Source: Methanosarcinales archaeon
GTDB lineage: Archaea > Halobacteriota > Methanosarcinia > Methanosarcinales > Methanoperedenaceae
DNA length: 64,000 bases
Direction of reading: 5' to 3'
Assembly: GCA_905339155.1 (NCBI GenBank)
Contig: CAJPFJ010000016.1
Coordinates: 62,001-126,000 of the forward strand
Shown here: positions 17,481-28,400 of the stretch, one piece after another
Layout: each line of letters opens with the position of its first letter
Position numbering within the stretch: the stretch's first letter is position 1
Translations under genes and position numbers: made by a program
Notes under the pieces: generated by a model
Told to the model about the DNA's origin: nothing
What the model saw: only the letters and a program-made list of their open reading frames with translations
Database searches by the model: none

Positions 17481-17550
17481 GCATATCAATTGGATTTCCT
17501 TACATTTAACAATTATCAATAAATTTAAATTTCAATGAGGCTTATTAGGT

Positions 17551-18465
17551 GTGATGTTACGACATATCATCTCAATGAAGGATTTTTCACGTGATGAGAT
17601 TGATATTATCCTGAAAAGGGCAAAGGATTTTGAACCAATAGCAAGGGGACAAAAATCCTCTCTTCTCTCCGGAAAAATTCTTGCGACCCTTTTTTATGAA
17701 CCCAGCACTCGCACACGTTTGTCTTTTGAAACTGCAATGAAAAGGCTTGGCGGAGAGGTAATTGACCTTGGTTCAATTGAAAAAAGCTCGGTCGCAAAAG
17801 GAGAAACTCTTGCAGATACTATAAGGGTAATAGGAAATTATGCCGATGCTATCGTATTGAGGCATCCCAGGGAAGGTGCCGCCCGAATGGCTGCGCAATT
17901 TTCAAATGTCCCGATATTAAATGCCGGGGACGGGGCAGGCCATCACCCAACACAGACACTTCTTGACCTTTATACTATAATGCGCGAGAGCAGCCTTTTG
18001 AACCTGCGGATCGCAATTGTTGGGGACCTCAAGTACGGAAGGACAGTTCATTCACTTGCTTATGCTTTATCCATGTATCATGCCGATATGACCCTTATCT
18101 CACCAAAGCAATTACAAATGCCTGATGTCATCAAGAAAGACCTGAAAAAGCAGGGTGCAAGCATCAGCGAGACAACCAATATCGAGGATGTATTGGGGGA
18201 TATTGAGGTATTATATGTTACAAGAATCCAGAAAGAACGCTTTCCTGATCCGGCAGAATACCAGAAAGTAGCAGGTATATACAGGGTGACAGAAGAATTG
18301 CTAAAGAAATCCCGCAATAATCTCATAATAATGCATCCCCTGCCGCGCCTTGATGAGATCGATCCGGCTGTTGACAGGACAAAATACGCGCGGTATTTTG
18401 AGCAATCATTTTATGGGGTCCCGGTCAGGATGGCACTTCTTGCAATGGCAATGGAGCTGGCATGA
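17551..18465 (+). CDS. pyrB: Aspartate carbamoyltransferase catalytic subunit
   Basis: 304 residues, the normal length. It joins carbamoyl phosphate and aspartate in the second step of pyrimidine synthesis. Motifs: carbamoyl-phosphate loop [11 protein letters not shown] at ~50-60, [10 protein letters not shown], and the C-terminal [10 protein letters not shown]. The frame opens with GTG-ATG; I keep the GTG at 17551, but the ATG one codon later is equally possible. The stop overlaps the pyrI start by four bases, so both subunits are co-translated. Confidence 0.97.
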   Translation: MMLRHIISMKDFSRDEIDIILKRAKDFEPIARGQKSSLLSGKILATLFYEPSTRTRLSFETAMKRLGGEVIDLGSIEKSSVAKGETLADTIRVIGNYADAIVLRHPREGAARMAAQFSNVPILNAGDGAGHHPTQTLLDLYTIMRESSLLNLRIAIVGDLKYGRTVHSLAYALSMYHADMTLISPKQLQMPDVIKKDLKKQGASISETTNIEDVLGDIEVLYVTRIQKERFPDPAEYQKVAGIYRVTEELLKKSRNNLIIMHPLPRLDEIDPAVDRTKYARYFEQSFYGVPVRMALLAMAMELA

Positions 18466-18962
18466 AACGAAAAGAAGCTGATAAAAATACTTGTGATGGT
18501 TCATTGAAGAAAGAAATGCGTGTACGCCCTATCCAGCACGGGACAGTTATCGACCACATCACGGCAGGTCAGGCGCTTAATGTACTGAAAATACTCGGGA
18601 TCTCAGGAACAACCACCGCTGTGGTCAGCGTTGCAATGAACGTTCCAAGCGCAGTTTTAGAAAGAAAGGATATTGTAAAGATCGAGGACAGGGAACTTAA
18701 AGAGCAAGAAGTGGATAGAGTTTCACTCATTGCGCCAGATGCCACGATCAATATCATCCGGGATTTTGAGGTAATTGATAAACACAGGGTTGAGCTTCCT
18801 GAGCAACTTGAAGGAGTGATGAAATGTGACAATCCCAACTGCATTTCCAATACCAGTGAGCCTGTTATTTCAAAATTCACTGTAAATAAGAAGCCTGTGG
18901 AGCTTCGGTGTATTTACTGCGACCATGTGATTTCCCAGGGTATAGCTGAACACCTGATTTGA
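18462..18962 (+). CDS. pyrI: Aspartate carbamoyltransferase regulatory subunit
   Basis: 166 residues. The allosteric domain begins [20 protein letters not shown]. The C-terminal zinc domain has four cysteines, CDNPNC and CIYC, which hold the contact with PyrB. It overlaps pyrB by four bases. The N-terminus is about 10 residues longer than in E. coli PyrI ([17 protein letters not shown]); a later start is possible, but the overlap with pyrB supports this one. Confidence 0.96.
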   Translation: MKRKEADKNTCDGSLKKEMRVRPIQHGTVIDHITAGQALNVLKILGISGTTTAVVSVAMNVPSAVLERKDIVKIEDRELKEQEVDRVSLIAPDATINIIRDFEVIDKHRVELPEQLEGVMKCDNPNCISNTSEPVISKFTVNKKPVELRCIYCDHVISQGIAEHLI

Positions 18963-19000
18963 TGCAAACTTTAATCTAAGGAAAAGTTCAATTTGAGTCC

Positions 19001-19240
19001 ATGGACGAGAACACGATAAACAGGACAAAAGCTGCAATTAACGCACTAATCGATGTAGAGCAGTTGTGGATCGAGAACACTCCCAATTACAACCTTTCAA
19101 CACAAGAACTGCTTGTCCTGAAAAAAAGGCTTGAACGGGCTTCCGAGAATGTTTCCAGGATATATGAGGATAATAAGGCAAGAATGCAGGCTGCAGAAGA
19201 CAAGATCAAGAAGATGCATGAAGGAAAGAAAAGAAAGTGA
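19001..19240 (+). CDS. Small charged coiled-coil protein, unknown
   Basis: 79 residues, mostly helical and charged: NLSTQELLVLKKRLERASEN, then a Lys-rich tail ending KKMHEGKKRK. No cysteine, no membrane helix. It starts 38 bases after pyrI on the same strand and ends convergently with the histidine kinase 12 bases later. I do not recognise the family; a nucleic-acid-binding or structural role is only a guess from the basic tail. Confidence 0.5.
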   Translation: MDENTINRTKAAINALIDVEQLWIENTPNYNLSTQELLVLKKRLERASENVSRIYEDNKARMQAAEDKIKKMHEGKKRK

Positions 19241-19252
19241 TTGAATAGATCG

Positions 19253-21484
19253 CTATGATTTTGGTATTTCCACAACAAAAACAGCCCCTGTGTCAGGATT
19301 ATCTTCAACCCAGATCCTGCCATTATGAAGTTCAACGATCCTTCCTGCTATTGCAAGACCCAATCCTGAACCCTTTACACCCTTCTTTTCATTCCTGGTG
19401 AATCTTTCGAAAATGAGTTTCTTATCCGGATCTTTTATTCCCCCCCCAAAGTCTATGATCCTGACCAGACAGGAATTTGCCTCCTCTTTTCCCTTCACCA
19501 CTATTTTTTTTCCTTGAGGGGCATATTTTATAGCATTTATTATAATGTTTGTAAAAATATCTTCTATTATCCTATTAGCTCTCACAGGTAATCCGGTCAC
19601 CAGGTTATTTTCAATATTCATCCCGGCATTGAATGCAAGAGGTCTAAGATTTTCAATAACATCTGTGACAACAATTCTCAAATCCAGGTCCTCAAATCCA
19701 ATAGATTTCAAACTCTTAAGTTTTGAAAGCTTTGTAGCATTATCAATAAGTTCCATTCCTTTGACAAGATTTCGTTTAATGGTATCGAGGTATGATTTTT
19801 TCCGGGGATTTTTTTCATCTTCAAGGAAAAGTTCAACATATCCATGGGCTACATTAAGAGGGTTCAAAAGGTCATGGTGCATGATATCAGTAAATAGTTC
19901 CTTCATGCGATTGGATTCTTCAAGTTCCTTATTGTATTTACTGATGGCTTCTTCAGCGTGTTTGCGTTCAGTGATATCAATGATTATTCCCTGGTAATGA
20001 GTTATATTTCCAAAACTATCGCGTTCTATCGCTGTTCTGTCATCGACCCAGTGGATCGCTCCATTTTTTGCAGTGATGCGATACTCCTGCTGGAACCGGT
20101 CTTCGCCACTCTCCGAATGGTCCTCCACCTCCTTGGACACTCTTTTAAGATCCTCAGGATGAATAATAGATGCATAAAGAAGAGCGCCGGACAGGAAATC
20201 CTCTGCGTTGTATCCGAACTGTACAACGTTATTTGATACGAATTCTACAGGCCAGCCCTCCAATGCTCTCCACCTGAAAAGAACGGTCTGGCTGTTCTCA
20301 ACTACCAGGTTCGATAGGGCAAGCGCCTCCTCGGAACGCTTTTTGGCAGTGATATCCCGCAGTATTCCCATGCTGGCAACTCTGCCGCAATAATTAACGA
20401 TACCCACAGTCATATTGACAATAGGTTTTTCCCCATCCTTTCGCAACACATGGAATTCGTATTCCCTGGGAACATCTTCCCCCTTTTGCCTCCGGTAATA
20501 ACGATCCTGGACCATTTCGAGATCCTCAGGAGCAACAAAGCGCCGGAAATCCATTCCTATAATTTCCTCGATCCTGCGGCCAGTTATATTTGCTAACATC
20601 TGGTTTACAAACACCATTTTTGCATCCTGGATAACAAACACCCCCTCGTTAATGTTCTCAATCAGCAGGCGATATTTTTCTTCTGATTGTTTGAGTTCCT
20701 CCTCAATACGCTTGCGTTCCGTGATGTCGCGTACATATTCGATTACACCGTTCATCGTTCCGGTAACCATATCATTAAGAGGGTAACTATAGATTTCCAG
20801 CCATCCAATTACCTTTCCAGATTTGTCGTGTTTAGGAACTATTTCATGAGATGATTTCCCGGTTCTTAGCGTTTCCTGGGCAGGGCATTGCTCGCACCGC
20901 TCTTTCCTGTTATGATAGGCTTCATAACATTTCTTTCCAACAAAAGGTATCGCATGCGGATACCACTCCTGGGCTGTCTTGTTGACACGGATAATATTCA
21001 TTTTTGTATCAATGACGCCTATTCCGTCCTGGATACTTGAAAAGATGCTTTCAAGTAATCGTTCTCCTTCACGAAGCTCATTCTCAACACGCTTAAGCGT
21101 AGTGATATCCCTGACAATTTTTATCCCGGCAATTATTTTTCCTGACGAATCTTTTAATGGCGATGAAGTAAGTTCAACATATGATACTCCCTTATCCGTA
21201 ACAACTCTTCTTTCCGACCTGTGTATTTTTCCATCCCTGAAGGTCTTTTCAATAGGGCAGTCCTGGCATATTTCATCAATGCCTTCATACGTTTTGTAGC
21301 AAAGTTCACCTGTCCTGTCCCCGTATATTTCATTTTGAACCTGGTTCTGGTATATTATTTTATAATCAGTATCCTGGATTATTATCCCATCGCCAATAGC
21401 CGCAACAATAGCCTCGAATCTATTTTTCTCATCTTGCGCTTTTTCAAGTTCGTTGAGTAATTGTTTTTTCGTTTTTACTTTCAT
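19253..21484 (-). CDS. Cytosolic PAS-domain sensor histidine kinase
   Basis: 743 residues, no membrane helix. Four PAS domains at about 17-127, 140-258, 270-387 and 400-515, each ending in the usual R-D-I-T or I-D-I-T-E-R-K linker. Then a dimerisation/phosphoacceptor helix with His in MHHDLLNPLNVAHGYVEL at ~545 and a HATPase domain with N-box IIINAIKYAPQG and G-box GSGLGLAI. PAS1 and PAS2 each carry a Cys followed by CxxC (CYKTYEG..CQDCP; CYEAYHN..CEQCP). No response regulator adjoins it, which is common in methanogens. Confidence 0.92.
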   Translation of the reverse strand: MKVKTKKQLLNELEKAQDEKNRFEAIVAAIGDGIIIQDTDYKIIYQNQVQNEIYGDRTGELCYKTYEGIDEICQDCPIEKTFRDGKIHRSERRVVTDKGVSYVELTSSPLKDSSGKIIAGIKIVRDITTLKRVENELREGERLLESIFSSIQDGIGVIDTKMNIIRVNKTAQEWYPHAIPFVGKKCYEAYHNRKERCEQCPAQETLRTGKSSHEIVPKHDKSGKVIGWLEIYSYPLNDMVTGTMNGVIEYVRDITERKRIEEELKQSEEKYRLLIENINEGVFVIQDAKMVFVNQMLANITGRRIEEIIGMDFRRFVAPEDLEMVQDRYYRRQKGEDVPREYEFHVLRKDGEKPIVNMTVGIVNYCGRVASMGILRDITAKKRSEEALALSNLVVENSQTVLFRWRALEGWPVEFVSNNVVQFGYNAEDFLSGALLYASIIHPEDLKRVSKEVEDHSESGEDRFQQEYRITAKNGAIHWVDDRTAIERDSFGNITHYQGIIIDITERKHAEEAISKYNKELEESNRMKELFTDIMHHDLLNPLNVAHGYVELFLEDEKNPRKKSYLDTIKRNLVKGMELIDNATKLSKLKSLKSIGFEDLDLRIVVTDVIENLRPLAFNAGMNIENNLVTGLPVRANRIIEDIFTNIIINAIKYAPQGKKIVVKGKEEANSCLVRIIDFGGGIKDPDKKLIFERFTRNEKKGVKGSGLGLAIAGRIVELHNGRIWVEDNPDTGAVFVVEIPKS

Positions 21485-21506
21485 TTTACCGAACCTACCT
21501 TGTTTT

Positions 21507-22490
21507 TTATCTTATCAATTTTATGATAGCATTGGACACATCAATGGTTGAATACGTTCCTCCAAGGTCAGGAGTAACGATACCCATATCAATCACCTTA
21601 TTCACAGCAATAAATATTGAAATTGCTTCCCTTGTGTGACCTGCATATTCAAGCATCATCTTAACGCTCAGTATGGCAGCTATCGGGTTAGCGATACCTT
21701 TCCCGGCAATATCGGGAGCGCTGCCATGTATAGGTTCAAAAAGCGCATATTTATCGCCAATATTGGCGCTGGGGCATAGACCCAGGCCACCCACCATTGC
21801 AGCAGCTTCATCGCTGAGAATATCACCGAAAAGATTTGTGGTCACTATCACATCGTATTTCCCGGGATGCAGGATCATATCATATGCCATGGCATCTACC
21901 AGCATTTCATTATATGCTATGCCATTTTTTTTTGCAACCCCCGTGCAGACATCACGGAAAAATGAGTCGGATTTCAAAACATTTGCTTTATGTACTATTG
22001 TTAACTCCTTTTTCCTCATATTTGCCAGCTTGCAGGCTTTTTCTGCTATTCTTGCGCTGCCCTTCCTGGTAATTATTCTTGTGGTATATGCGACATCCTC
22101 ATGCAGTTCCTCGACACCTGAGTACATGCCTTCCGTATTTTCCCTTACTATCACAAAATCGAATTTCCTGGCACAGGGTAATTTAACTTTTTCAAGAGGC
22201 GTGAATGGACGGATATTTGCATATAAGTCGAGTTCTTTGCGCAAAAGCATAAGAACGCTCCTGTAATTGGGATCAGGCACAGTTGTAATAGCCCCGAAAA
22301 GAACGCAATCACACTGTTTGATGAGAGCTATATCATCATCTGTGATGGCGCTTCCCGTTTTTTTCCATTTATCGTAACCGATCTTAAGAGGGACCTTCTC
22401 TATATCAAGGCCAAAAGCATCAAGTACTGACAAAGCCGAAGGTAAAACTTCTTTTCCGATGCCATCACCAGGGATAATTGCAACTTTCAT
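21507..22490 (-). CDS. aksF: Homoisocitrate / 3-isopropylmalate dehydrogenase, probably AksF
   Basis: 327 residues of the isocitrate/isopropylmalate dehydrogenase family: IIPGDGIGKEVLP, RENTEGMYSGVEE, HKANVLKSDSFF with the catalytic Lys, and TNLFGDILSDEAAA with the metal Asp residues. Family members oxidise and decarboxylate 2-hydroxy-dicarboxylates. The gene lies in a translationally coupled operon with a small subunit bearing the homoaconitase-type YLRT loop, so I favour the 2-oxosuberate (coenzyme B) branch over leucine. LeuB activity cannot be excluded. The ATG overlaps the stop of the middle gene by four bases. Confidence 0.82.
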   Translation of the reverse strand: MKVAIIPGDGIGKEVLPSALSVLDAFGLDIEKVPLKIGYDKWKKTGSAITDDDIALIKQCDCVLFGAITTVPDPNYRSVLMLLRKELDLYANIRPFTPLEKVKLPCARKFDFVIVRENTEGMYSGVEELHEDVAYTTRIITRKGSARIAEKACKLANMRKKELTIVHKANVLKSDSFFRDVCTGVAKKNGIAYNEMLVDAMAYDMILHPGKYDVIVTTNLFGDILSDEAAAMVGGLGLCPSANIGDKYALFEPIHGSAPDIAGKGIANPIAAILSVKMMLEYAGHTREAISIFIAVNKVIDMGIVTPDLGGTYSTIDVSNAIIKLIR

Positions 22491-23371
22491 GTTTTTTCCT
22501 GGTTTTTCGATATATTTTTTTCCGTATTTTCAATATTACCTTTCATTATTTTTACAAGCATCCGGATCGCATCCACGATATCGTATTCCGATGCGCCCCA
22601 GTGAACCACGGCGCCGTCTATGCCATTAAGGTTCACCATACCTGATTTCTTGCTCTGGCAGCATCGTGTGATAAAAGGCCTGGTGGGCAGGTAAAGCTCT
22701 GTTTTAAGTGGACACATATTGATATGCTTATAAGTCAAATCAGGGAAGCGAAGGTCAAATATCTGTTTTGATATATCGCATCCCACAAGTGTGGAATTAT
22801 CTTCTATATCGGTATCCGTATCAAGGTATTTTCCTTTTAGTTCGGAAGCATGGCAGGGAAAAACTACCTTTTCACCTTCAAACTGGCGAAGGTCAATTAG
22901 CTTTGTGGAAAAGCGAATATTCAATTCTCCGAGTATCCCGCTTCTTACGAGTCTCTGGATAGCAAAGTCAAGCCAGGGCGGCTCGGGTGGCGCGATATCA
23001 ATAATCTCGATCTCCATTACCTCATGCAGGCTCGGATCCTGGACAAAAGTCGTATGCTTGTCCATGCCCTCAAAAACAACCGTATTTACAGCACCTTTAC
23101 ATAAGGGAAGGGCGCATTCGATAAGCTTTGTCCTGTCATGGGAATCAAGTTTTTCTTTATATTTTGTTATCTCTTTTCCAGAAGCTATCAACTCAAGTGA
23201 GATAAGTTTTCTTAACAGCCCTTCACCTTCGCTTTTAACAATATATATTTCATAACCTGATGGAAGATCTGCGATCAGGTATTCTGTAGAAAAATATATC
23301 GGCCCACCGATCCTCCCTGTGGGGTCAGTTCTTGTCATACCCACGCATTTATAATCAGCCGGGAATATCAA
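22487..23371 (-). CDS. Uncharacterised protein inside the aks operon
   Basis: 294 residues, TTG start at 23371 supported by an AGGTGA element 4 bases upstream and a TTGA overlap with the aksE stop. Soluble, no signal peptide. Conspicuous features: [20 protein letters not shown] near the N-terminus, [15 protein letters not shown] at mid-length, and scattered cysteines including CDIS, MCPLKTE and CCQSKKSG. I do not recognise a functional family. Being locked between aksE and aksF by two translational overlaps, it probably serves the same pathway (inference): regulation, an assembly factor, or a missing step. Confidence 0.8.
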   Translation of the reverse strand: MIFPADYKCVGMTRTDPTGRIGGPIYFSTEYLIADLPSGYEIYIVKSEGEGLLRKLISLELIASGKEITKYKEKLDSHDRTKLIECALPLCKGAVNTVVFEGMDKHTTFVQDPSLHEVMEIEIIDIAPPEPPWLDFAIQRLVRSGILGELNIRFSTKLIDLRQFEGEKVVFPCHASELKGKYLDTDTDIEDNSTLVGCDISKQIFDLRFPDLTYKHINMCPLKTELYLPTRPFITRCCQSKKSGMVNLNGIDGAVVHWGASEYDIVDAIRMLVKIMKGNIENTEKNISKNQEKT

Positions 23372-23862
23372 AGATTCACCTTTTTCCGATGTTCCACAAG
23401 CCCGCCATCAGTAAGTATCTCGCGCAGGAAACCGGGAAGTTTTGTGGCAGGGTATGTTTTTTCATTATTTTTCACAATTCCTTTCTCAAGGTCGATCTCG
23501 ATATTGTCTCCCTCTTTGCAATCAATCCTTGCTTCAATAATAGGCAACCCTACATTTATTGCGTTCCTGAAAAATATCCGGGCGAACGATTCAGCTACGA
23601 TGCAAGCCACACCTGCATATTTTAAAGCCAGGGGCGCCTGTTCCCTGGATGAACCGCATCCGAAATTCTTTCCCGCCACGATTATGTCGCCTTTTCTGAC
23701 CTTTTGTGAAAATAACGGGTCGATCCCTTCCATAACATGGGATGCGAACACACTCATATCAGTGGTGCGCAGGTATTTACCGGGAATTATCACATCAGTA
23801 TCGACGTTATCACCGAATTTCCAGGCTTTTCCCGATATAATAATATTGTTTTTGCTAATCAT
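23368..23862 (-). CDS. aksE: Homoaconitase small subunit (AksE/HacB-type)
   Basis: 164 residues of the aconitase swivel-domain family: [35 protein letters not shown], and [17 protein letters not shown]. The substrate loop reads YLRT, as in characterised methanogen homoaconitase small subunits; isopropylmalate isomerases have other residues there. The second paralogue at 55645-56175 reads YLTI. Assignment to the coenzyme B pathway therefore rests on this loop and on the neighbouring dehydrogenase. Its large subunit is not in the window. Confidence 0.82.
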   Translation of the reverse strand: MISKNNIIISGKAWKFGDNVDTDVIIPGKYLRTTDMSVFASHVMEGIDPLFSQKVRKGDIIVAGKNFGCGSSREQAPLALKYAGVACIVAESFARIFFRNAINVGLPIIEARIDCKEGDNIEIDLEKGIVKNNEKTYPATKLPGFLREILTDGGLVEHRKKVNL

Positions 23863-23959
23863 TTGCTGCCAGTTTATTGTTTACAGCAAATATAAAAATT
23901 TTGGTGATTTCTCATCTTTTCATATAACCTTACAATAAGATAAAGGGAGTTATAGCCCT

Positions 23960-25477
23960 TTATCGTATGGATCCATCTCCATCGTACATCGAGTCTCCTG
24001 TCACTAACACCCAGTAACCAACGGTCGGCTCTGTGACAAGAACCGATACATTATTGACCGCCGTATCTGAATTTGTGAATATCTCATATGCATCGCCCGT
24101 TGAGTTATAACCGGCAACCCTCCACAGGTTTGTATAGACCGAGCCGAACATCAAAGAGGCGTTCTTCGATACCATTCCGGTGGGGCCGACCATATTCCAG
24201 CCGTTTGCAAGTGATATGGCTTTTGAAGGGCCTGCTCCATCTCTTGAATTATTGATGAGACCGATCCTGACGACCTCGCTTTCACTGTTATTAACCCAGT
24301 AGGATTTCAGCGGTTCTATCGTCGGATCACTTTCAGGGATACCCGCACTTACATTGTAGTACAGTACTGTGAATCCGGTAAATGGACTGGTGTTGGTCAG
24401 GCCAAAAGGCACGGATACAAGGTTCCAGCCGGTTGAAAGGTTCAGTATATAATCTGCGATTATCACGGTCGCATTTGCTACTTTACTGGCATTTGTGGCA
24501 TTTATTATCACAGTTCCCGCGGTGAGTGCGGTAAGTGTGACCGTTGCATTTCCATTCGAACCGGTCAGTGCATTTTGTGGAGTTACAGTTCCGATAGAAG
24601 TATTTTTACTTGCCCACGTTATATTGATACCTTCCATCACAGTCCCGTTCTGGTCTTTTGCTGTTGCATTGAATACCTGTGTTCCACCTATTGTAAGGGT
24701 TGCCGTTGCAGGTGAAACTGTTATCGTGGTCAATACTGGCGTTGCTGTCTCTATCGATTCAACCGTTACGGTCCAGCCTTTTGTTATACTTTCGCCCTGG
24801 GCTGAAATTATGGTCATATTGAGATCATAACTTCCGGGTGTTGACGGGGCCTTCACAATGAAATAACCAGATGTCTGGCTTCCACCTGCTGAAAGTGAAC
24901 TTATTGAATGGGTTGTTGTTATAATTGGTGTCCATCCATCCGGGATCGTTGTCAATGAAGCATTTATATTAGTCGCACTTCCTGCTTCAGCTGAAGCCAC
25001 ATTTGTTAGAACATAATTCAGCTGGACATATCCATCTGGAGAAATACTCGTATCGTTCTGGGAGACATTTGCGAAGAGTACTGGCCTATCCTTTATCGAA
25101 ATAGATGTAGTGGCAGTCTTTGGGCTTGCAGTCCCGCTATCGCTTGCAGTTGCTGTAATGGTAAATGGATTCGTATATGTACCTGGATTATTAGCTGTAA
25201 CAGACCACTGCACATTCTGTGTTCCAGCAGAAGTGAATGTAAGAGTTGTCACAGCGCTGGTGATAGCAACTGCATTTGTGTTGTCTGAAAGAGTTACAGT
25301 GACAATTGTGGTCGAAGATACACTCGCAGCCTCTATAGAAGTTGAAATTGTGAAACTCTCATCCTTTAGTACGCTGCTACTGTAGCTCAGGCTTCCTATT
25401 GTGAGTGAGGAAGTAGCGCTTGCAATTGAAATCAACAACATCAAACCGATTATACTTAATATGATTCTTTTTATCAT
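23960..25477 (-). CDS. Secreted multi-domain Ig-like surface protein
   Basis: 505 residues from the ATG at 25477, which has GGAGGT 7 bases upstream inside the end of the preceding gene. The longer frame (to 25564) would overlap that gene by 86 bases and bury the signal peptide. Signal peptide IKRIILSIIGLMLLISIASA. A NEW3/CARDB-like domain follows (TIPDGWTPIITTTHSI ... YFIVKAPSTPGSYDLN), then a bacterial Ig-like domain (TVSPATATLTIGGTQVFN) and a GWNLVSVPFG-type C-terminal domain. No PGF-CTERM or other anchor is visible. Probably co-expressed with the 2000-residue protein upstream. Confidence 0.75.
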   Translation of the reverse strand: MIKRIILSIIGLMLLISIASATSSLTIGSLSYSSSVLKDESFTISTSIEAASVSSTTIVTVTLSDNTNAVAITSAVTTLTFTSAGTQNVQWSVTANNPGTYTNPFTITATASDSGTASPKTATTSISIKDRPVLFANVSQNDTSISPDGYVQLNYVLTNVASAEAGSATNINASLTTIPDGWTPIITTTHSISSLSAGGSQTSGYFIVKAPSTPGSYDLNMTIISAQGESITKGWTVTVESIETATPVLTTITVSPATATLTIGGTQVFNATAKDQNGTVMEGINITWASKNTSIGTVTPQNALTGSNGNATVTLTALTAGTVIINATNASKVANATVIIADYILNLSTGWNLVSVPFGLTNTSPFTGFTVLYYNVSAGIPESDPTIEPLKSYWVNNSESEVVRIGLINNSRDGAGPSKAISLANGWNMVGPTGMVSKNASLMFGSVYTNLWRVAGYNSTGDAYEIFTNSDTAVNNVSVLVTEPTVGYWVLVTGDSMYDGDGSIR

Positions 25478-25478
25478 T

Positions 25479-28400
25479 TTAAATACCTCCTGGTCCACCT
25501 GGTTGTGTTGGCCCCATGAAGACTGTGGAATTTTGCATAAAGAATGATATTTCCGCATTCTCAAAGTTTCCTTCGTTGTCAGTAATATTCAACTTTGCGG
25601 CAAAGTTGCCGCTGTCAAAGCTTCCTACCACTGGTTGTATTACACTGTAATTGATCCTCCATACTCCTATGCCATTTACAATAGGAACGGTCACGTTCGG
25701 GATCACATAACTTTGTGGGGCTCCCGGTCCTTTACCTGTGCCTATGTCACCGCCTCCAGTGCCTCCTCCGCCTCCGGTACCTTCTGCTGTCATACTGCTG
25801 CCTCCACTAACTGGACCCGTAGCATCACTCATATTAGACTTGAATAACACCATCAGCTTGTCCAGGGATACATTGCCATTTATGGGCTGATTGGAGAATG
25901 TCTTGGCGTTGACATAAACAGTCACATTATCGCTTAAACTGAAGGGGTTCCATCTCTCTTTAAACGTGGTAAGATTGGCGAAGTTACCATTGTAGGTTAT
26001 CTCAGGTACTCCAAAGGGCCAGCCGAACATGCTTCCCAGGGTTATCCACTTTTCATCGAACTTATTGCCCTGCATATCTGTCCCCCCCTGCTCCTGTGTA
26101 TACAGGTCAAGCGGTGTCCACATACCAGACATGCTGCCAGCCTGCGTAAAGTCCTTATCGTCATCGAACATACCGGTTGTAACGGTAAACACTCCATTAG
26201 GAGAGTTGTCTTCGAGTCTTATGTAGTAAGGAGTACTATCTGTGATATTCTGGTTGTTATTAATATCTGCATTGATATCAGATTCTGTGAAGGTACCCAG
26301 ATAATAGGTATCTCCGTCTGCAGCCCAATCCGGGAATGGGAAAATTCTTGTATCGGTCGAATTCACAAAGATAATCTTGCCGCCCCAGCGCGCAACTAGA
26401 CCAACATACTGGTTATTAAGCGCTGGAATGAGTTGGCCAATCCTGTAGGTCTGGTTCCATGTGCTGTTTGTCACCATCACACTGTCAAGGGTTGGGCTCC
26501 AGCCGTTGTTCTGGTTTCCTTCCAATTGTGTCTGGTTGACATCGTTATAACCATATACATCATAACCTGTGCCACTGTAGTTCGATACCTTTGTTACTCT
26601 GCCTGAATCCCATTCGCCGTTAGCATCATTTCCGTCCATCAGAACACCCATGCTCTCAATCTGATACAGGATCTTTGGCTGGAACAACTCGAACCAGACC
26701 ATGGTATTATTGATAGCCGTTATCTCTATGTTCAGATCGCCTGGTCCCCAGAATATTCGTGAACCTACAGTTGCATAAGTGCAACAGGCAGGAGGATTGT
26801 CCTGAGGTGTCATATCATCATACAGGTAATCTATTCTTAACCGAGCGACTTGACCCGGATCAACAGATTGAAGCGTCATATTCCAATACCCGAAGACCAT
26901 CTGAGGTACGCCCACTGTTAAAGATATATTTGTGCTATCAGGATAAAACGCCGTGAAATTATAGGTGGTGTTTGCACCGTTTCTTGTCAGGTTTATGCTG
27001 TTATTTTCAACAGCAATGCCTGTTGTGTTACCTTGATCAAATCCTGTGTGGTAACTTCCACTCGTAGCATTGAAATAATACTCGTTCTCCATATTAAATG
27101 GCCAGCCGACTCTATAAATGTCTGAGGGATATTGGCGGAATGCCATTGTTGCGCCCCTGGGTTCGATCTCAGTACCGTAAACCACATTAAGACCGCTGCC
27201 ATCGCTTACCTTGCTTGTCGATATCGAACCGACATTTCCGGCTTGTGCAGACACAACGAACTTCCTGATTTCCATTCCAGGTAATTTGTATTTCTCAGCT
27301 GGAGACTTTGATATTCCCTGTCCTGAAATAGTGTAAGCGATCAGATATTGTCCATTTGGGATATTCGAAGTGTTCACATTAATTATGGCTAATCCGTTGG
27401 CATCTGTGGTATCTCCGGGGGCATCTTCATTTGTGAGCATTACGTCCTGGAAATCCGGTGAATACCAGGTAAGCCTGGTCACATTTACATTAACACCGGG
27501 TATGCCATTGGTAGTGCCTGGATATTGCACCATGAATGGTATCCTTAGCTCTTTTCCTTTCTCAAATGTGCCAAGCCACATGCCGTCAAAGCCTGCCTGG
27601 TAGCTTGTGAATGCAATATTATAAAAAGGACCTTCTCTCTTCATACTTATATAGTAAATAGCGGGTCCTCCAAAGGTTACCGGATCAGCGGTTGTTGCAT
27701 TCTTTGCAATTATTCCATTTCTGGTAAAGTTTGTAGTATTCGAAACAATAACTGTATCGTAAACACCTGATGATTCGTTATCGGCCAGGATAATATAGTA
27801 AGTATTATTCCTGGAGTTCCCGTCCCAGCTTTGGTATTGCCCGTTGCCATCCAGGTCAATCTTCCTCCACTGGTCATCCCGGAAGTTTGATTCCATGATA
27901 AAGTTGCCTGATTTGCTAATGGATGTATCTATTATGTAGCCGTTATTCAGTGTACTGATGCCTTCCATCTCGATAGTACCATCCTCACCAATGTGTGTCA
28001 AATTCCAGCGCCTGATAATAACGCCTGCATCATTCACCTCATTAAAAATTTCACCTATTGTCATGTTTTGGGCATAAGTTGTATTTGCATCCGAGAAGTT
28101 GGAATTGTTGTAGTTCACATAGAACCTTCCAGGAGAAGTTGTATTTACAAGCGCCCAGAACGTCCTTGCTTGCGGTTCATTCTGCTCCATTCTCAGCAAC
28201 TGTTGACCTTTGATATTACTATATTGCCCAATAAGTCCGATCTTTGAATTAGTGAAGTTATTGGCGACATCGCTAGTTAATCCAGGATACGCATTATCAT
28301 TAACTTTCTGACTCGTCTCATCACTCAGGTTGAAAGACACCTTGTTCGTGTACACCCTGCTCTCCGGAATCCCTACATTGTAGAATTGCGGTAATCCTAC

